From NCBI RefSeq assembly GCF_014925385.1, contig NZ_JACSDK010000003.1, positions 310,001 to 374,000 on the forward strand: a stretch of DNA of 64,000 nt. Direction: 5' to 3'. Of this stretch, positions 24,900 through 33,668 are shown one piece after another. Numbering within the stretch: position 1 is the stretch's first letter; each line of letters opens with the position of its first letter. The notes below the pieces were generated by a model, which saw nothing but the letters and a program-made list of their open reading frames with translations, was not told where the DNA came from and made no database searches. The stretch is from Pelagibius marinus. Its GTDB lineage: Bacteria; Pseudomonadota; Alphaproteobacteria; Kiloniellales; Kiloniellaceae. The position numbers and the translations under genes were made by a program.

Positions 24900-25403
24900 G
24901 TGTGCGACAACGACTCTTGCTGGGCGAGTCAATTGAAAGAATGTGATCACACTAGCGTCGGTATCCTTGTCTGGAGAAATGACAAGTTGCTCCTTATTGA
25001 GCGGAAGAGGCCACCATATGGTATGGCGCCGCCGGCTGGCCATGTTGACGGTCATGGTTCCTATATGGACGCAGCGATTGCTGAACTCCGGGAAGAAGTA
25101 GGTCTCAGTTTGAGGCGGCTTTCGCTTATTGTTGAGGGAAGGAAAGACAATCCATGCAGAAGAGTGTCTGGTAATTGGCACTATTGGAAAGTCTACAGAG
25201 GTGAGGCGATTGGTAGAGTGAGTCCGAGTTCCATAGAAACTAAAAGCTATCGATGGGTCAGTGTGCCCCAGTTGCGTGAACTCGCTCATCGGACCCAGCA
25301 GTACTTGTCAGGGCAAGTCTCCGAGACCTCATGGCGACAGAATCCTGGACTAGAGCCTGTATGGTTGGATTGGCTGACAGAGATAGAAGTTTTAAAGTCA
25401 TAG
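24900..25403 (+). CDS. Nudix hydrolase
   Basis: 167 residues starting at a GTG 12 bases after the membrane-protein stop. The Nudix box is recognisable as G-x5-G-x7-AELREEVGL. The metal-binding glutamates of REUxEE are kept, but the upstream Glu is Gly and the Arg is Ala. An APPAGHVD strand precedes it. It should hydrolyse a nucleoside diphosphate linked to another group; the substrate is unknown. Co-location with a deoxyribosyltransferase-like protein points to nucleotide metabolism in the island. Confidence 0.75.
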   Translation: MCDNDSCWASQLKECDHTSVGILVWRNDKLLLIERKRPPYGMAPPAGHVDGHGSYMDAAIAELREEVGLSLRRLSLIVEGRKDNPCRRVSGNWHYWKVYRGEAIGRVSPSSIETKSYRWVSVPQLRELAHRTQQYLSGQVSETSWRQNPGLEPVWLDWLTEIEVLKS

Positions 25404-25603
25404 AGCTAGAACGTGGCAGAGTTCAGTGCTCAGTTCTCCATCCCGCTTGACCTAAATCACAGCCCCCCACCCCACTCTCCGATAGGCTTTTTTTCGCGGG
25501 ATTCCGGGACTATTCTCGGATCCAACGACGGGTGGGCCGCGGATTTCCGCGGCGGGCAGCCGCCCGCACAGAGGTGCTATCTGGGGCCGAGCCTCCGGCA
25601 TAT

Positions 25604-25645
25604 CCTTCGAGACGCCTTGCTGCGCAAGGCTCCTCAGGATGAGGG
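25604..25645. repeat. Extragenic palindromic repeat, copy 2
   Basis: CCTTCGAGACGCC followed by the hairpin GCCTTGC-TGC-GCAAGGC (25614-25630) and CTCCTCAGGATGAGG. It shares the CTTCGAGACGC, CTCCTCA and TGAGG blocks with the element at 14441-14521 and sits between the Nudix gene and prpE, at the island edge. Confidence 0.75.
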
Positions 25646-25691
25646 CGGAGGGCGGCTTTACGGCTGAGCGCATAGAGGGAGTGACGTGACC

Positions 25692-27587
25692 ATGGGGCGT
25701 TTCGATGAGGTCTATCAGGCCGCCAAGGCGGATCCTGAGGGGTTCTGGGGCCAGGCGGCGGAGGAGATCCACTGGATCGAGAAGTGGGACAAGGTCCTGG
25801 ACGACTCGGACCCGCCCTACTACCGCTGGTTTGCCGGCGGCACCCTGAACACCTGCTACAATGCCGTCGACCGCCACGTGAAGGACGGGCGCGGCGACCA
25901 GGCGGCCATCATCTACGACAGCCCGGTCACCGACACCGTCAGCCACCTGACCTACAGGCAGCTCCAGGACGCCGTGGCCAAGTGCGCCGGGGCCCTGGCC
26001 GCGCGCGGGGTCGAGAAGGGCGACCGGGTCATCATCTACATGCCCATGGTGCCCGAGGCGCTCATCGCCATGCTGGCCTGCGCAAGGCTTGGGGCCATTC
26101 ACTCCGTCGTCTTCGGCGGCTTCGCGGCCAACGAGCTGGCGACCCGCATCGACGACGCACGGCCCAAGGCCATCCTCTCCGCCTCCTGCGGCATCGAGGT
26201 GAACCGCGTCATCCCCTACAAGCCGCTGCTGGACGCCGCCATCCAGATGGCGATCCACAAGCCGGAGTTCTGCCTCCTGCTGCAGCGCCCGCAGGAGCAG
26301 GCGGAGATGACCGCCGGGCGCGACCACGACTGGAACGAGGCCGTGGATGCTGCCGAACCGCACGACTGCGTGCCGGTGGCCGCCACCGACCCGCTCTACA
26401 TCCTCTACACCTCCGGCACCACGGGCCAGCCCAAGGGCATCGTGCGCGACAACGGCGGCCACGCGGTGGCGCTCAAGTGGTCGATGAAGAACATCTACAA
26501 CATCGATCCGGGCGAGGTGTACTGGGCGGCCTCCGACGTCGGCTGGGTGGTCGGCCACTCCTACATCTGCTACGCCCCGCTGCTACACGGCGCGACCACG
26601 GTGATCTACGAGGGCAAGCCGGTCGGCACCCCGGACCCGGGCGCCTTCTGGCGGGTCATCGAGCAGCACAAGGTGGTCAGCCTCTTCACCGCGCCCACGG
26701 CCTTCCGCGCCATCCGCCAGCAGGACCCGGAGGCCGAGCACCTGGCCAGGTACGACCTCTCGCAGTTCCGCGTGCTCTACCTGGCGGGCGAGCGCTGCGA
26801 CCCCGACACCCTGGAGTGGGCGCTGGAGAAGCTGCAGGTGCCGGTCATCGACCACTGGTGGCAGACCGAGACCGGCTGGTCCATCGCCGCCAACTGCATG
26901 GGCATCGAGTATCTTCCCGTCAAACCGGGCTCGCCGACGCGCCCCGTGCCGGGCTGGGACCTGCGGGTGCTGGACGCCGACGGCAAGGAGGTCCCGGCCG
27001 GGACCATCGGCGCCCTGGCCGGCAAGCTGCCGATGCCGCCGGGCTGCTTCCCGACGCTGTGGAACGCCAAGGAGCGCTACCACAACGCCTACCTGAAGAA
27101 CTTCCCCGGCTACTACGAGACGGGGGACGCCGGCATCATCGACGAGGACGGCTACGTCCACGTCATGGCGCGCACCGACGACATCATCAACGTCGCCGGC
27201 CACCGGCTCTCGACCGGCGCCATGGAGGAAGTCCTGGCCGCCCACCCGGACGTGGCCGAGTGCGCCGTCATCGGCGTCGCCGACCAGCTGAAGGGCCAGC
27301 TGCCGGTCGGTTTCCTGGTGCTGAAGGCCGGCGCCGACTCCTCCAACGAGGTGACCAAGGAAGTGGTGCAGATGGTGCGCGACCGCATCGGCCCGGTGGC
27401 CGCCTTCAAGTCCGCCGCCGTGGTCAAGCGCCTGCCCAAGACCCGCTCCGGCAAGATCCTGCGCGCCACCATGCGCCAGATCGCCGACGGCGCCGAGGTC
27501 AAGGTGCCCGCCACCATCGACGACCCGGCCATCCTGGACGAGATCAAGGAGACCCTCGCCAGCATCGGCTACCCGAAGGCAAGTTGA
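25692..27587 (+). CDS. prpE: Propionyl-CoA synthetase
   Basis: 631-residue ANL-superfamily ligase of the acetyl/propionyl-CoA synthetase group. Motifs: ILYTSGTTGQPKGIVRDNGG (P-loop), DVGWVVGHSYICYAPL, DHWWQTETGWSI with the acyl-pocket Trp, GYYETGDAG, TDDIINVAGHRLSTG and C-terminal PKTRSGKILR with the acetylatable lysine. The RDNGGHAVALKWSM stretch favours propionate. It feeds propionate or acetate into central metabolism. An AGAGGGAG lies upstream; a GTG at 25686 is an alternative start. This GC-rich gene is sandwiched between two AT-richer islands. Confidence 0.9.
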   Translation: MGRFDEVYQAAKADPEGFWGQAAEEIHWIEKWDKVLDDSDPPYYRWFAGGTLNTCYNAVDRHVKDGRGDQAAIIYDSPVTDTVSHLTYRQLQDAVAKCAGALAARGVEKGDRVIIYMPMVPEALIAMLACARLGAIHSVVFGGFAANELATRIDDARPKAILSASCGIEVNRVIPYKPLLDAAIQMAIHKPEFCLLLQRPQEQAEMTAGRDHDWNEAVDAAEPHDCVPVAATDPLYILYTSGTTGQPKGIVRDNGGHAVALKWSMKNIYNIDPGEVYWAASDVGWVVGHSYICYAPLLHGATTVIYEGKPVGTPDPGAFWRVIEQHKVVSLFTAPTAFRAIRQQDPEAEHLARYDLSQFRVLYLAGERCDPDTLEWALEKLQVPVIDHWWQTETGWSIAANCMGIEYLPVKPGSPTRPVPGWDLRVLDADGKEVPAGTIGALAGKLPMPPGCFPTLWNAKERYHNAYLKNFPGYYETGDAGIIDEDGYVHVMARTDDIINVAGHRLSTGAMEEVLAAHPDVAECAVIGVADQLKGQLPVGFLVLKAGADSSNEVTKEVVQMVRDRIGPVAAFKSAAVVKRLPKTRSGKILRATMRQIADGAEVKVPATIDDPAILDEIKETLASIGYPKAS

Positions 27588-27668
27588 CACACTGGCTATA
27601 AGAACTTCTACTTCTGGTGGAGACGCTATTTGCTTAAGCGTCGAGAGCTAGGAGAGTGAGGTGACTAA

Positions 27669-28367
27669 ATGGCCAGTATCGAGAATGAATCCTTGGCAGT
27701 TGCTTCATATGAGATTGGGACATCAGATGAAGAACGAAGGTTGTATGTCCAAATCTGGCAGAAAGCTGTTGATACGCAAATGCACTTCAATGAGATGGCA
27801 GTGAAGTCTCGACAACTGGGGCTTACGTTTGTTGCGGCGGCTTTGGGTGTCGGCATCGTTTTGCTCAGTCGCGGAAACGATTTCGCGCTACCGGTTCCTT
27901 GGGACAACCTTGAGTTCCAAGTCCATGTCTCGGCTCTGATAGTTTTTGCATCTGCTCTGGCGCTATGGGCGGTGAGCATATTTGACCTCAACGTCTATCA
28001 TAAGATGCTGAGAGGAGCCGTGACATTCGGCGAAGACTTCGAGCAAGTCTATATGAAGGAAATATTCGATCTTGAGAAGGGCATGACTCAAGCGATCTCC
28101 CATTACAACCGGTTCAGCGATGCTAAGAAGGAGCTTGTAGACGGAAAGTATCAATACTCAGGCAAACGAGAGACGACAGCCGAGTCTAAAATTCGAAGCT
28201 TCTATCGAGTTACCATTGGTGCGCTGTTCGCTGTCACGATCGGCTTATTCGTTGTGACAAACTGGTCGCCGATGATGGTGATAACGGGCTTCGATAACGT
28301 CTCAAACGCCGAACAAATGAGCGACACAGAAATGAATGGTGCAAACTCAGATGAGCCAAGTCGCTAA
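27669..28367 (+). CDS. Membrane protein of second accessory island
   Basis: 232 residues. A soluble N-terminal helix (YVQIWQKAVDTQMHFNEMAV) precedes two TM helices (about 50-68 and 86-106). A charged cytoplasmic region (about 110-170) and a third TM (about 178-197) follow. The pattern of an IWxKxVDxQMHFNE helix before TM1 is shared with uncharacterised membrane proteins of mobile islands; no firm family name. Good ribosome site (GAGGTGA, 5 bases). Overlaps the HAD gene, so the two are coupled. Confidence 0.65.
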   Translation: MASIENESLAVASYEIGTSDEERRLYVQIWQKAVDTQMHFNEMAVKSRQLGLTFVAAALGVGIVLLSRGNDFALPVPWDNLEFQVHVSALIVFASALALWAVSIFDLNVYHKMLRGAVTFGEDFEQVYMKEIFDLEKGMTQAISHYNRFSDAKKELVDGKYQYSGKRETTAESKIRSFYRVTIGALFAVTIGLFVVTNWSPMMVITGFDNVSNAEQMSDTEMNGANSDEPSR

Positions 28368-29271
28368 GAAGCTCCTTGTCTGTGACTTGGACAACACGCT
28401 GTACGATTGGGTTGGGTTTTTCGTCCCGTCCTTCTACGCAATGGTCGACAAGGCTGTAGAGATAATTGGCTGCGATAGAGATGCGTTACTAGACGATCTA
28501 AAAGCGGTCCATCAGCGGCACCACGATTCTGAACATCCATTCTCCTTGCTAGAAACGTCTATTGTTCGCGAGAGGTTTACAGGCAAGTCAATGGATGAGG
28601 TCGCTCGGCTCCTAGACCCTGCTTTCCACGCTTATAATTCTACAAGAAAAAAGACTCTCAAACTGCATCCAGGTATTCCCGAGGCACTTGATCAACTAAA
28701 CCGCTCGGGCGTGAGGGTTGTGGCGCACACCGAGAGCAAGCTATACGCGATTGTGAGCCGGTTCAGGCTGCTCGGGCTGACGAACTCCTTTTCAAGGATT
28801 TATTGTCGCGAGAGGAGTATCTCGCAACACCTTGGAGTGGGGACTGATGACAAATTCCTCGAAGATTTTCCAATGAACCGAGTTGTTGAGCTGTCTAAGC
28901 ATCAGACAAAGCCAAACGTAGATGTGCTCCTGGAAATTTGTAGTAGAGAAGGTGTGCGGCCATCGTCTTCAGCGTATGTCGGCGATAGCATGGCGCGGGA
29001 TATGTTGATGGCGAAACAGGCGGGAGTGTTTGCGATTTGGGCAGCTTATGGCGCCAAACATGACCCGAAAGAGTACAATAAGTTGGTGCGGATCTCGCAT
29101 TGGACTACAGAAGATGTAAGGCGGGAAAAAAGCCTAAAACTAGCTGCTGAGCAGGTTCGGCCTGACTTCGTTGCCCGCGGCTCATTTTCCGAGGTATTGC
29201 CGGTGATCCTGCTTGGCAACAATGGCAGTCGAGACGTCCATTCGGATGCAAGGGCGTCTCATTCAAGATAG
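28336..29271 (+). CDS. HAD-superfamily hydrolase
   Basis: About 306-311 residues; start uncertain between ATG at 28336 and 28351. HAD motif I is LLVCDLDNTLYDW (nucleophile Asp). Motif II is likely VVAHTES, with a motif III lysine near HQTKPN and motif IV YVGDSMARDMLMA. A helical cap lies between motifs I and II. It is a soluble phosphatase-type enzyme of unknown substrate. AT-rich codon use and overlap with the membrane gene mark a two-gene module. The C-terminal 60 residues have no recognised domain. Confidence 0.75.
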   Translation: MVQTQMSQVAKKLLVCDLDNTLYDWVGFFVPSFYAMVDKAVEIIGCDRDALLDDLKAVHQRHHDSEHPFSLLETSIVRERFTGKSMDEVARLLDPAFHAYNSTRKKTLKLHPGIPEALDQLNRSGVRVVAHTESKLYAIVSRFRLLGLTNSFSRIYCRERSISQHLGVGTDDKFLEDFPMNRVVELSKHQTKPNVDVLLEICSREGVRPSSSAYVGDSMARDMLMAKQAGVFAIWAAYGAKHDPKEYNKLVRISHWTTEDVRREKSLKLAAEQVRPDFVARGSFSEVLPVILLGNNGSRDVHSDARASHSR

Positions 29272-29291
29272 CTTCTAAGGGGACCAGAATT

Positions 29292-30083
29292 ATGCGCGTG
29301 AAGGACCAGGTCGTCGTGATCACCGGCGCGGCGGCGGGGATCGGTTATGGCTGCGCCCGGCGCTTCGCCGCCGAGGGCGCCAAGGTGGTGCTCTCCGACA
29401 TCGACGCGGAGAAGGGCAAGGCGGCCCTGGAGAGCCTGAAGGGCGAGGGCGCCGAGGCCGTCTTCGTCGCCTGTGACGTCGGCGACAAGGCCCAGGTCGA
29501 GGCGCTGATCGCCGAAGCCGTGAAGGCCTTCGGGCGCATCGACTGCCTGGTCGCCAATGCCGGCATCGTGAAGGGCGCCGACTTCCTGGATTTCACGGAG
29601 GAGGATTTCGACGCGGTGATCCGCGTGAACCTGAAGGGCGTCTTCCTCTGCGGCCAGGCGGCGGCGCGGCAGATGGTGCAGCAGGGCCCCCGTGCGGACG
29701 GCACCAGCGGGACCATCGTCAACATGTCCTCCGTCAACGCCGTGATGGCGATCCCGACCATCACGCCCTACTGCGTCGCCAAGGGCGGGGTGAACCAGCT
29801 CACCCACGTCATGGCGCTGGCCCTGGCCGACAAGGGCATCCGCGTGAACGCCGTCGGCCCCGGCTCCATCAACACCGAGATGGTGCGCGCGGTGAACAAC
29901 GATCCGGCGGCCTGGAACAGGCTCATGTCGCGCACCCCCATGGGGCGTCTGGGCGAGCCGGAGGAGATGGGCAACGTCGCCGTCTTCCTGGCCTCTTCGG
30001 ATTCCAGCTACGTCACCGGGCAGACGATCTACGCCGACGGCGGCCGCCTGCCGCTGAACTACACCGTGCCCGTGAAGGAATAG
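29292..30083 (+). CDS. SDR family oxidoreductase
   Basis: 263-residue classical short-chain dehydrogenase. Features: cofactor loop VITGAAAGIGYG (TGxxxGxG), Asp at the end of beta2 (SDID), which favours NAD(H), NAGI, catalytic Ser in NMSSVN, YCVAK (Tyr and Lys), and GPGSINTEM after the active site. The substrate is unknown. It is followed 26 bases later by an Ldh-type dehydrogenase gene, probably in one operon. Confidence 0.9.
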   Translation: MRVKDQVVVITGAAAGIGYGCARRFAAEGAKVVLSDIDAEKGKAALESLKGEGAEAVFVACDVGDKAQVEALIAEAVKAFGRIDCLVANAGIVKGADFLDFTEEDFDAVIRVNLKGVFLCGQAAARQMVQQGPRADGTSGTIVNMSSVNAVMAIPTITPYCVAKGGVNQLTHVMALALADKGIRVNAVGPGSINTEMVRAVNNDPAAWNRLMSRTPMGRLGEPEEMGNVAVFLASSDSSYVTGQTIYADGGRLPLNYTVPVKE

Positions 30084-30109
30084 TTCCGGCCACCGGGGGG
30101 GAGGGCCGG

Positions 30110-31123
30110 ATGGCCGAGATCACCGTCAGCTTCAACGAGGCGCTGGCCGCCGCGGTGGCGGCGCTGAAGGCCGCCGGGGCCTCGCCGGAGCAGGCGGCGG
30201 CGACCGCCCGCGCGGTGGTGACGGCCGAGGCCGAGGGCAATCGTGGTGTGGGGTTGAAGCACCTCTTCACCTACGGCGACGCGCTGGCCGCCGGACGTGC
30301 CAAGGGCGAGGCCGAGCCGGTCATCGAGGCGGTCACCGAGGTGGTGACCCGCGTCGACGCCGCCGAGGGCCTGCCGCACCTGGGCTTCGAGCGCGCCCTG
30401 CCGCGCCTGGCCGAAGGCGCTCGCAAACAAGGTCTCGCCCTGCTGGCGCTCAGCAACGGCTATCCCTGCGGCGCGCTCGGCTATTTCGCGCGCAAGCTGG
30501 CCGAGGAGCACGGTCTCGCCGCCCTGGCCGCGGCCAACGCCGGCCCGGCGGTCATGGCGGCCTCCGGCGGCAGGACGCCGGTCTTCTGCACCAACCCCAT
30601 CGCCTTCGCCGTGCCGACCGGACCCGGCGGGCCGAACGGCGAGGCGCTCCCGGCGCTGGTCATCGACCAGTCGTCGTCCTCCGCCTCCCTGGCCAAGCTC
30701 CGCGAGTATGCCGAAGCGGGCCGGGAGATCCCGGAGGGTTGGGGGCTCGACCCCGCCGGCCACCCCACCACCGACGCCCGCGCGGCCCTGGCCGGCAGTC
30801 TCTTGCCTTTCGGCGGCGCGCGCGGCGCCAACATCGCCCTCATGGTCGAGATGCTGGCCGCGGGGCTTACCGGCGCCAACTGGTCGAAGGACGCGCCGGC
30901 CTACAACAAGGGCAACCGCTCGCCGGGCGCGGGGCTCTTCATCCTCGCGGTCTCACCGCAATCCGGCTTCCATGCACGCCTGCACGACTGGTTCGAGGCG
31001 GTGCAAGCCGACGAGGGCGTGCACCTGCCCGGCCTCGCCAAGGGCGAAGCCCTGCACCACGCCCGCCACCGCGGCTTCACTGTCGACGCCGATCTGTGGA
31101 CGCGGGTGAAGGCGCTGGCTTGA
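30110..31123 (+). CDS. Ldh family oxidoreductase
   Basis: 337 residues of the malate/L-lactate/ureidoglycolate dehydrogenase (Ldh_2) family, which uses NAD(P)H with its own fold. Signature: NRGVGLKHLFTYG near the N-terminus (catalytic His and substrate loop), MAASGGRTPVFCTNPIAFAVP and LPFGGARGANIALMVEMLAAGL. Family members include delta1-piperideine-2-carboxylate and pyrroline reductases, so an imino or keto acid is the likely substrate. Co-oriented with the SDR gene. Confidence 0.87.
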   Translation: MAEITVSFNEALAAAVAALKAAGASPEQAAATARAVVTAEAEGNRGVGLKHLFTYGDALAAGRAKGEAEPVIEAVTEVVTRVDAAEGLPHLGFERALPRLAEGARKQGLALLALSNGYPCGALGYFARKLAEEHGLAALAAANAGPAVMAASGGRTPVFCTNPIAFAVPTGPGGPNGEALPALVIDQSSSSASLAKLREYAEAGREIPEGWGLDPAGHPTTDARAALAGSLLPFGGARGANIALMVEMLAAGLTGANWSKDAPAYNKGNRSPGAGLFILAVSPQSGFHARLHDWFEAVQADEGVHLPGLAKGEALHHARHRGFTVDADLWTRVKALA

Positions 31124-31142
31124 GTAGGGGAGCTACGCCGGC

Positions 31143-31802
31143 ATGATTCTTCGCGATATCCACCTCTACCCCGACTTAGTGGAGTTCAACGGGCACCCTC
31201 GCCTTGGTCAATTTCGCGACCGGACGCGTTGCCTGTGTCATTTTGTCGGTAAGCGGGTTGCTCGGGAAAATTTCAAAGCCCCCTTCGGCAGGATCTGTGT
31301 GATCGGCAAGAGCAGTCCTGGCGCGGTTTGCTTCGTCAACACGAGCAAAGTGCTCACGGTTGATGTGCCGTTCTCCACCGCCGACTTCGGAAAGCTCGAT
31401 GATGAGCAGCCGAGCGACTACTTCATCGATTTGCTTCGGCTTGGCCTCGACAAGGTGTGCGGTCAGTATGAGATTCCCCTTGTGGCGTTCCACGAAGCGA
31501 TCGACGAGTTTCGGGCCGGCGGATACCGGAACGAGTGGATTTGGAAGAGAAAATGCCCGCGTGGACTGGGCCTCACGTTGTCCTTTGACTGTAGTTTGAC
31601 GATGGACAGCTTTCAGCTTTGGCTGCGCGTCTATCGAAAGGACATACTAGTTCTGGAAGACCAGATAATGAAAACCGTTCCTGACGAGGTTGTTTTTGTT
31701 CCGAACTTCAAGAAGCTGGAGATCGCGGGGCCAAAAGTGTCGGTCCTGGCAAACTCGGGCCTGCCTGTCTACAGTCGGGACTTGAGCCCCTTGGTCAATT
31801 AA
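31143..31802 (+). CDS. Hypothetical protein
   Basis: 219-residue soluble protein with no family I recognise. It is mostly beta-rich, with a hydrophobic C-terminal stretch (VVFVPNFKKLEIAGPKVSVL). GGGGAG lies upstream of the ATG. Base use is less GC-biased than its neighbours, suggesting later acquisition. No signal peptide, membrane segment or catalytic motif is evident. Confidence 0.6.
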   Translation: MILRDIHLYPDLVEFNGHPRLGQFRDRTRCLCHFVGKRVARENFKAPFGRICVIGKSSPGAVCFVNTSKVLTVDVPFSTADFGKLDDEQPSDYFIDLLRLGLDKVCGQYEIPLVAFHEAIDEFRAGGYRNEWIWKRKCPRGLGLTLSFDCSLTMDSFQLWLRVYRKDILVLEDQIMKTVPDEVVFVPNFKKLEIAGPKVSVLANSGLPVYSRDLSPLVN

Positions 31803-31837
31803 GCAGGAAATGACCAAGTGCCAGTCAGGGCGCCGGC

Positions 31838-33391
31838 TCAGCGGATCTGGAAGCCGACTTCGGCCTTGTCCGTCACGCCGGTATTGCGCTGGATGAGGTC
31901 GGCCAGGCTGTTGGTGTTCTCGATGATCTCGAGGCCTTCCGGTGAGAAGGTCTCGGCGTTGTAGACCCGTTCGGCGAGCAGCGGGTTGGTGAGGGCCTGG
32001 GTGAAGGCGTCGTTGGCGACCATGGTCTTCAGCAGCTCGCCCATCATCTCCTTGTCGTCGTAACCCTCGGCGAAGATGCCGACGAACCACTCCAGCTTGT
32101 CGATGTCGCCGTAGACCTCTTTCAGCTTCGCCGCCAGGGCCGGGTCGCGGGTCAGTTCCTCGAAGCTCCTGATCGGCTCCTTGCCGTAGTGTTCGCGGTA
32201 GGCGTTGTAGGGCGCCAGCGCGCAGCGCCGCGCCATGGCCAGGCTGCTCTCCTTCACCTTCATCAGGAAGTCCGGCGTGTTGCCCAGGCCGATCTTGCCG
32301 GCCAGCTGCCGGGAGGCCTCGCGGCAGGCCTGGTCGACGCCGACCTGCAGCAACCAGCCGTTGCCGTGGCGCAGGGCGCTGGAATCCCGCGTCTCGCCGT
32401 TGAAGATGACCGTCGAGGGAATGAGGTCGTGCCAGCGGTAGAGCAGGGCGAACTCAACGGCAATCCAGTTGGTGCGGTACCAGCGCTCCTTCTCCGCCAT
32501 GCCGGGAACCACCATCAGCGGGAAGTCCGCCGGCGCGATGTGGACGATGTAGTCGCCGATGACGATCTTCAGCAGGATCACGATGCAGATGTTGCGCGCG
32601 GTCTGGAACAGGCGCTCGTCGTCCCAGTCCGGATGCGCCTTCTGCAGCTCCCCGGCGATGCGGTTGTGCTCGCGCAGGAAAAGCGTGTTCATCAGCGTGT
32701 TGCCGAGCGTGGAGTTGCCGTGCTCCAGGCCGACGGCGAAGCTGTTCTTCTTGTGGGCGTCGTCGGCGTTGGCGAAGACGCGGTCGAAGTTCTCTTCGCT
32801 GTAGAGCCTCTCGAACTCAGGGCGCAGCACGACTGCGCCGTTGCGTTCCTCGAAGAGCGGTGCGGGAAAGACTTCGCCATTGATCGTCTGGGACTTCAGA
32901 CGGCCGCCTTCGAAGGCGCGCAGCATGCCGGTCTGAACTTCGCTGATGCCGTAGATCTGGCAGAGGTCGATCTCGTGATTGCTCTCGTTCTCGGCGAAGT
33001 CCTGTTCGTCCGGCTTCTTCCACTTGGTGCGCAGGAAGCTGTCGGTGAACCACTGCGCGAAGAAGGGAAACAGCAGGCTGGTGTCGCGGGCGCGCAGGTC
33101 GCCCGTTTTCTTGAACAGCTTCAGCACCTCTTCGGCCGGCGGCAGGGCGGCGTTGTAGGCAGGCGCCGCGGGCAGGTGGCGGCCGGAATAGCGCCGGTCG
33201 GTCAGCCCGCGCCAGGTCGTGTAGTCCGCGGCCATGGAGAAGGCGCGCGGGCGAAAGCCGGCGGCGTAGGCGTAGGAGTTGATGAGACGCTTGTTCACCA
33301 GGCGGTGCAGCGGCGGCACCGCGGCGACGACCTTGAGCGCCGCACCCAGCAGCCGGTCTTTCAGGGAGGTCCCGCCCCTGTCGTCGGCCAT
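31838..33391 (-). CDS. Cyclooxygenase-like haem peroxidase (animal-peroxidase superfamily)
   Basis: 517 residues that follow animal prostaglandin G/H synthase along most of the length: FAQWFTDSFLRT, LxQIYG, GGRLKSQTINGEVFP, TLFLREHNRIAGELQKAHP, LFQTAR, KIVIGDYI, WIAVEFALLYRWHDLIP, and VYGDIDKLEWFVG. The radical tyrosine (Tyr318), Trp320 and proximal haem ligand (His321) of the YxWH motif are present. The distal Gln113 is kept, but the distal histidine is replaced by Asp117, and Ser530 of COX corresponds to Thr464. No signal peptide or membrane-binding EGF region. It probably oxygenates fatty acids; substrate unknown. Confidence 0.85.
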   Translation of the reverse strand: MADDRGGTSLKDRLLGAALKVVAAVPPLHRLVNKRLINSYAYAAGFRPRAFSMAADYTTWRGLTDRRYSGRHLPAAPAYNAALPPAEEVLKLFKKTGDLRARDTSLLFPFFAQWFTDSFLRTKWKKPDEQDFAENESNHEIDLCQIYGISEVQTGMLRAFEGGRLKSQTINGEVFPAPLFEERNGAVVLRPEFERLYSEENFDRVFANADDAHKKNSFAVGLEHGNSTLGNTLMNTLFLREHNRIAGELQKAHPDWDDERLFQTARNICIVILLKIVIGDYIVHIAPADFPLMVVPGMAEKERWYRTNWIAVEFALLYRWHDLIPSTVIFNGETRDSSALRHGNGWLLQVGVDQACREASRQLAGKIGLGNTPDFLMKVKESSLAMARRCALAPYNAYREHYGKEPIRSFEELTRDPALAAKLKEVYGDIDKLEWFVGIFAEGYDDKEMMGELLKTMVANDAFTQALTNPLLAERVYNAETFSPEGLEIIENTNSLADLIQRNTGVTDKAEVGFQIR

Positions 33392-33668
33392 TTGCTTTGC
33401 CCCCTGTTGTGATCAGAACTTTTCTTATGTGGAGCGCCGCTCGGCGCGGCAAGCACAATTCGGGGGGTTGGGGCGGGGCATCGGGCGACTCTCCTCATGC
33501 CGCGCGGAGTAAGTCGCGGCGGCGCATCGGCGACCACTGCTACTCCCAAAGCGCCGGCGCCATTGTGCGAAGCATCACAGAGTATTGCCGCGCGGTCTGA
33601 CACCTTCGCGCCGCCCGGTTGAGGCGAATCAGTCCGGGGCCTGTCTATCAATCCGGGAGAGAAGATAA

